Source of the DNA: Actinomycetes bacterium
Lineage (GTDB): Bacteria > Actinomycetota > Actinomycetes > Actinomycetales > Cellulomonadaceae
NCBI GenBank assembly: GCA_023460255.1
Contig: JAEWQZ010000367.1
Coordinates: forward strand, 1-7,287
Direction: 5' to 3'
Length of the DNA: 7,287 bases
Shown here: one piece after another, positions 6,986-7,287 of the stretch
Numbering within the stretch: position 1 is the stretch's first letter
Layout of the letters: every line of letters starts with the position of its first letter
Program-made: the position numbers and the translations under genes
Notes under the pieces: generated by a model
What the model was told of the DNA's origin: nothing
Seen by the model: only the letters and a program-made list of their open reading frames with translations
Database searches by the model: none

Positions 6986-7052
6986 CGAGTGGAACGAACT
7001 GCTCCCGTCCCGTTCCACTCGTGACGATTCGACATGCGGTTTCGTTCCACTC
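6986..7052. repeat. Three CGTTCCACTC elements, two forming an 11-bp inverted repeat
   Basis: CGAGTGGAACG at 6986-6996 and CGTTCCACTCG at 7011-7021 are perfect reverse complements separated by 14 bases. A third copy, CGTTCCACTC, lies at 7043-7052 in the same orientation as the second and 32 bases away from it, close to three helical turns. The cluster sits between divergent genes and upstream of both starts, so it is a candidate operator for xfp, the SURF1-like gene or both. A hairpin role is less likely because no T-tract follows. The binding protein cannot be identified from sequence. Confidence 0.6.
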
Positions 7053-7055
7053 CGC

Positions 7056-7114
7056 GGGGGAGCGGGGTGGTCGTGGGGGCGGTCGCGGGGCGGGTCGGCC
7101 CGGGCGGGTACCGT
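7056..7114 (+). promoter_or_regulatory. Putative leaderless promoter of the SURF1-like gene with upstream G-tracts
   Basis: TACCGT at 7109-7114 fits TAnnnT and ends 6 bases before the GTG at 7121, so transcription would start at the start codon. There is no Shine-Dalgarno sequence before that GTG. No -35 box is recognisable. The expected position lies inside seven runs of three to five G between 7056 and 7108, all separated by 1-7 bases, the last touching the -10 box. Confidence 0.5.
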
Positions 7115-7120
7115 GGCAGC

Positions 7121-7287
7121 GTGATCGAGGACCGGCCCCCCTACGGGCGGACCGCGCGCTCGCCGCGGATGCTGGGCATCCTCCTCGTGCTCCTGGCGAT
7201 CGCCGCCGTGTGCGCCCGGCTCGGCGCGTGGCAGCTCGACCGGGCCCAGGAGTCGGCCCGCCAGGCGGAGGCCGCGCAGGCCGCGGA
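7121..7287 (+). CDS. SURF1-family cytochrome oxidase assembly protein, N-terminal part (runs off window)
   Basis: The open frame from GTG 7121 to the window end encodes 55 residues. A short charged N-terminus is followed by a hydrophobic segment at about residues 17-34 and then by LGAWQLDRAQ at 34-43. A first transmembrane helix followed directly by LGxWQLxR is the N-terminal signature of SURF1 proteins, membrane proteins that assist cytochrome c oxidase assembly. The family normally has a second helix near the C-terminus, which is outside this window. GTG 7121 is preferred because of the -10 box 6 bases upstream; ATG 7169 (residue 17) would start at the helix with no ribosome binding site. 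It is divergent from xfp, so a respiratory gene faces a phosphoketolase operon. Confidence is limited by the truncation. Confidence 0.75.
   Translation, partial: MIEDRPPYGRTARSPRMLGILLVLLAIAAVCARLGAWQLDRAQESARQAEAAQAA

Larger units (their letters stand above)
6791..7120. promoter_or_regulatory. Divergent intergenic region between xfp and the SURF1-like gene
   Basis: This stretch of 330 bases has no convincing gene. It holds the xfp ribosome binding site (6797-6801), a short hairpin CCGGG-N5-CCCGG at 6819-6833 in the xfp leader, three CGTTCCACTC elements between 6986 and 7052, a block of seven G-runs at 7056-7108, and a -10 box for the plus-strand gene at 7109-7114. The part around 7021-7050 is less GC-rich than its surroundings. 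No TAnnnT -10 box faces xfp, so its promoter is not resolved by a housekeeping-type motif. Confidence 0.7.

Noticed and set aside
6986..7021. The inverted repeat as an intrinsic terminator or riboswitch
   Set aside because: No T-tract follows on either strand, it is not at a gene end, and no aptamer-like conserved core is recognisable.
6852..7124. 90-codon plus-strand frame whose TGA overlaps the GTG of the SURF1-like gene
   Set aside because: The GTGA overlap is tempting, but many of its codons end in A or T, unlike the real genes. It runs through the repeats, G-tracts and -10 box, has no ribosome binding site and gives an Arg/Gly-rich product without motifs.

Overview
The window looks like chromosomal DNA from a high-GC actinobacterium. 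Base composition is strongly G+C-rich, nearly every third codon position is G or C, and long spurious open frames lie antisense to the real genes. A micrococcal lineage such as the Cellulomonas group fits the protein style, but that is an inference and no species can be named.

Layout, left to right. Positions 1-76 hold the last codons of an unrecognised plus-strand gene. At 122-988 is a complete plus-strand alpha/beta-hydrolase of the HGG/GDSAG esterase type. It converges on an acetyl-phosphate operon read leftwards on the minus strand: phosphoketolase (xfp, 4295-6790), phosphate acetyltransferase (pta, 2208-4286) and acetate kinase (ackA, 1009-2211). A GC-rich hairpin at 971-998 sits between the two convergent ends. 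Upstream of xfp is a 330-base divergent intergenic region (6791-7120). Beyond it, at 7121, a plus-strand gene begins that matches the N-terminus of a SURF1-family cytochrome oxidase assembly protein and runs off the window.

The three central genes form one pathway. Xfp splits xylulose 5-phosphate (and/or fructose 6-phosphate) with inorganic phosphate to give acetyl phosphate plus glyceraldehyde 3-phosphate (or erythrose 4-phosphate). AckA turns acetyl phosphate into acetate and ATP. Pta interconverts it with acetyl-CoA. The order xfp-pta-ackA, the 8-base gap between xfp and pta and the GTGA overlap between pta and ackA support one translationally coupled transcript. This is known metabolism in a compact arrangement, not a new system.

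The less ordinary signals are in non-coding DNA. The xfp/SURF1 intergenic region carries three copies of CGTTCCACTC, two of them forming an 11-bp inverted repeat. Both plus-strand genes appear leaderless, each with a TAnnnT -10 box 6-7 bases before the start codon. In both promoters the -35/spacer zone is a run of G-tracts that meets the G-quadruplex pattern. I see no RNA genes, CRISPR arrays, insertion sequences or phage genes.
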